A stretch of 64,000 nucleotides of DNA from Dendrocalamus latiflorus (Eukaryota > Streptophyta > Magnoliopsida > Poales > Poaceae). Where the stretch lies: assembly GCA_017311315.1 (NCBI GenBank), contig CM029672.1, forward strand, positions 7,420,463 through 7,484,462. Reading direction: 5' to 3'. Shown here one piece after another: positions 63,618 through 64,000 of the stretch (the first letter of the stretch is position 1; each line of letters starts with the position of its first letter). A program made the translations under genes and the position numbers. The notes under the pieces were generated by a model. That model was given only the letters and a program-made list of their open reading frames with translations. It was not told where the DNA came from and did not search any database.

Positions 63618-64000
63618 TGTTGGATTATATGTGGGCCAAGCCCATATAATAAGAATAATTCCTATTAAATCTCAAAGGCCCACTCATGTAAAGGAGGCAT
63701 GCATGTGACCTTTAGTACCATATTGCTAGTTCTAGGATAGAAAGACCACCTTAAAAGGGATGGTGCACTCCTAGCCACTTGAGGCATGTGTGGGAGAGAA
63801 CTAGAGGATAACACGCGCGCGCTCGCTCGCCTCGCCTCGCCGGGCCGGGCTGGGCAGGGCGGGCGGCGCGGGCGCACGGCACCTGCGTGAATGGACCGCC
63901 AAAATCCGCTCCAGGTGCTTGCGCAGACGCGGCTTCCTTTTGCAGTTTTATTTTGCTGTTTTGAGTGGCGGTGAATCCGGATCGGTTACGGTTGCTAATC
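63618..64000 (+). repeat. 3' LTR, cut by the window edge
   Basis: Matches the 5' LTR to 63951, then continues TTTGCTGTTTTGAGTGGCGG, unlike the 5' copy (ATGCGAAAATC). Confidence 0.75.

Larger units (their letters stand above)
58351..64000 (+). mobile_element. Ty1-copia retrotransposon with intact Gag-Pol, 3' end beyond window
   Basis: LTR sequence starting TGTTGGATTATATGTGGGCC occurs at 58351 and again at 63618, both in the plus direction. Between them are a leader, one uninterrupted Gag-Pol frame (59163-63065) and a polypurine tract. The LTR copies are near-identical over about 335 bases, with a few point changes and different lengths of a GGGC-rich run, so insertion was recent. I found no clear TGGTATCAGAGC primer site in the leader, which leaves the end of the 5' LTR uncertain. 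Confidence 0.9.

Noticed and set aside
1..64000. CRISPR arrays, operons or prokaryotic defence islands
   Set aside because: Spliced genes and plant transposons throughout; the direct repeats seen are simple tandem duplications without spacers.

Overview
This is a plant nuclear genome window, almost certainly a rice (Oryza). Intron-containing genes, grass-type transposons with intact target-site duplications (TSDs), GC-rich coding exons and AT-rich spacers all point that way. From memory, rice carries ICL (isocitrate lyase) and THI1 (thiazole synthase) close together on chromosome 7, which fits; that placement is recall and was not checked here.

Four host genes look intact once spliced by eye: THI1 on the minus strand (16103-17255, 2 exons), ICL on the plus strand (25226-27335, 4 exons, glyoxylate cycle, ends in the peroxisomal signal SRM), an ankyrin-repeat/PGG-domain membrane protein on the minus strand (30346-34262, 3 exons), and a WAT1/MtN21-type EamA transporter on the plus strand (49772-52298, 7 exons). 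They are unrelated in function and are separated by transposon debris.

Left edge (1-5.0 kb): a run of exon fragments from three unrelated genes (SYP6-type syntaxin, UDP-xylose synthase, formin FH2), then a DUF1618-like fragment and a small LTR element. The 3' LTR of that element is split by a GC-rich Harbinger-type transposon. 5.1-17.4 kb: a decayed tandem array of THI1. Copy 1 is a pseudogene hit by a hAT element and flanked by a MULE-type MITE, copy 2 is only an N-terminal remnant, and copy 3 is the intact gene. A truncated Ty3-gypsy element lies between copies 1 and 2.

17.4-30 kb: long non-coding spacers, the ICL gene, and a dense MITE/fold-back cluster downstream of it. 34.9-38.5 kb: a decayed hAT element with a ZMYM1/DUF4371-type transposase. 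39-47.8 kb: more MITEs and a Ty1-copia remnant split by a 5.2-kb TG...CA insertion, which itself contains a 283-bp Mutator-type fold-back element. 49.2-49.6 kb: a copia RNase H remnant just upstream of the transporter promoter. 52.4-58.3 kb: no confident host gene. 58.35-64.0 kb: a Ty1-copia retrotransposon with an uninterrupted 1,300-residue Gag-Pol frame, running off the window in its 3' LTR.

I found no prokaryote-type operon, CRISPR array or new defence-like system. The most unusual features are the chimeric gene-fragment cluster, the THI1 array with its decay history, and several long DNA palindromes.
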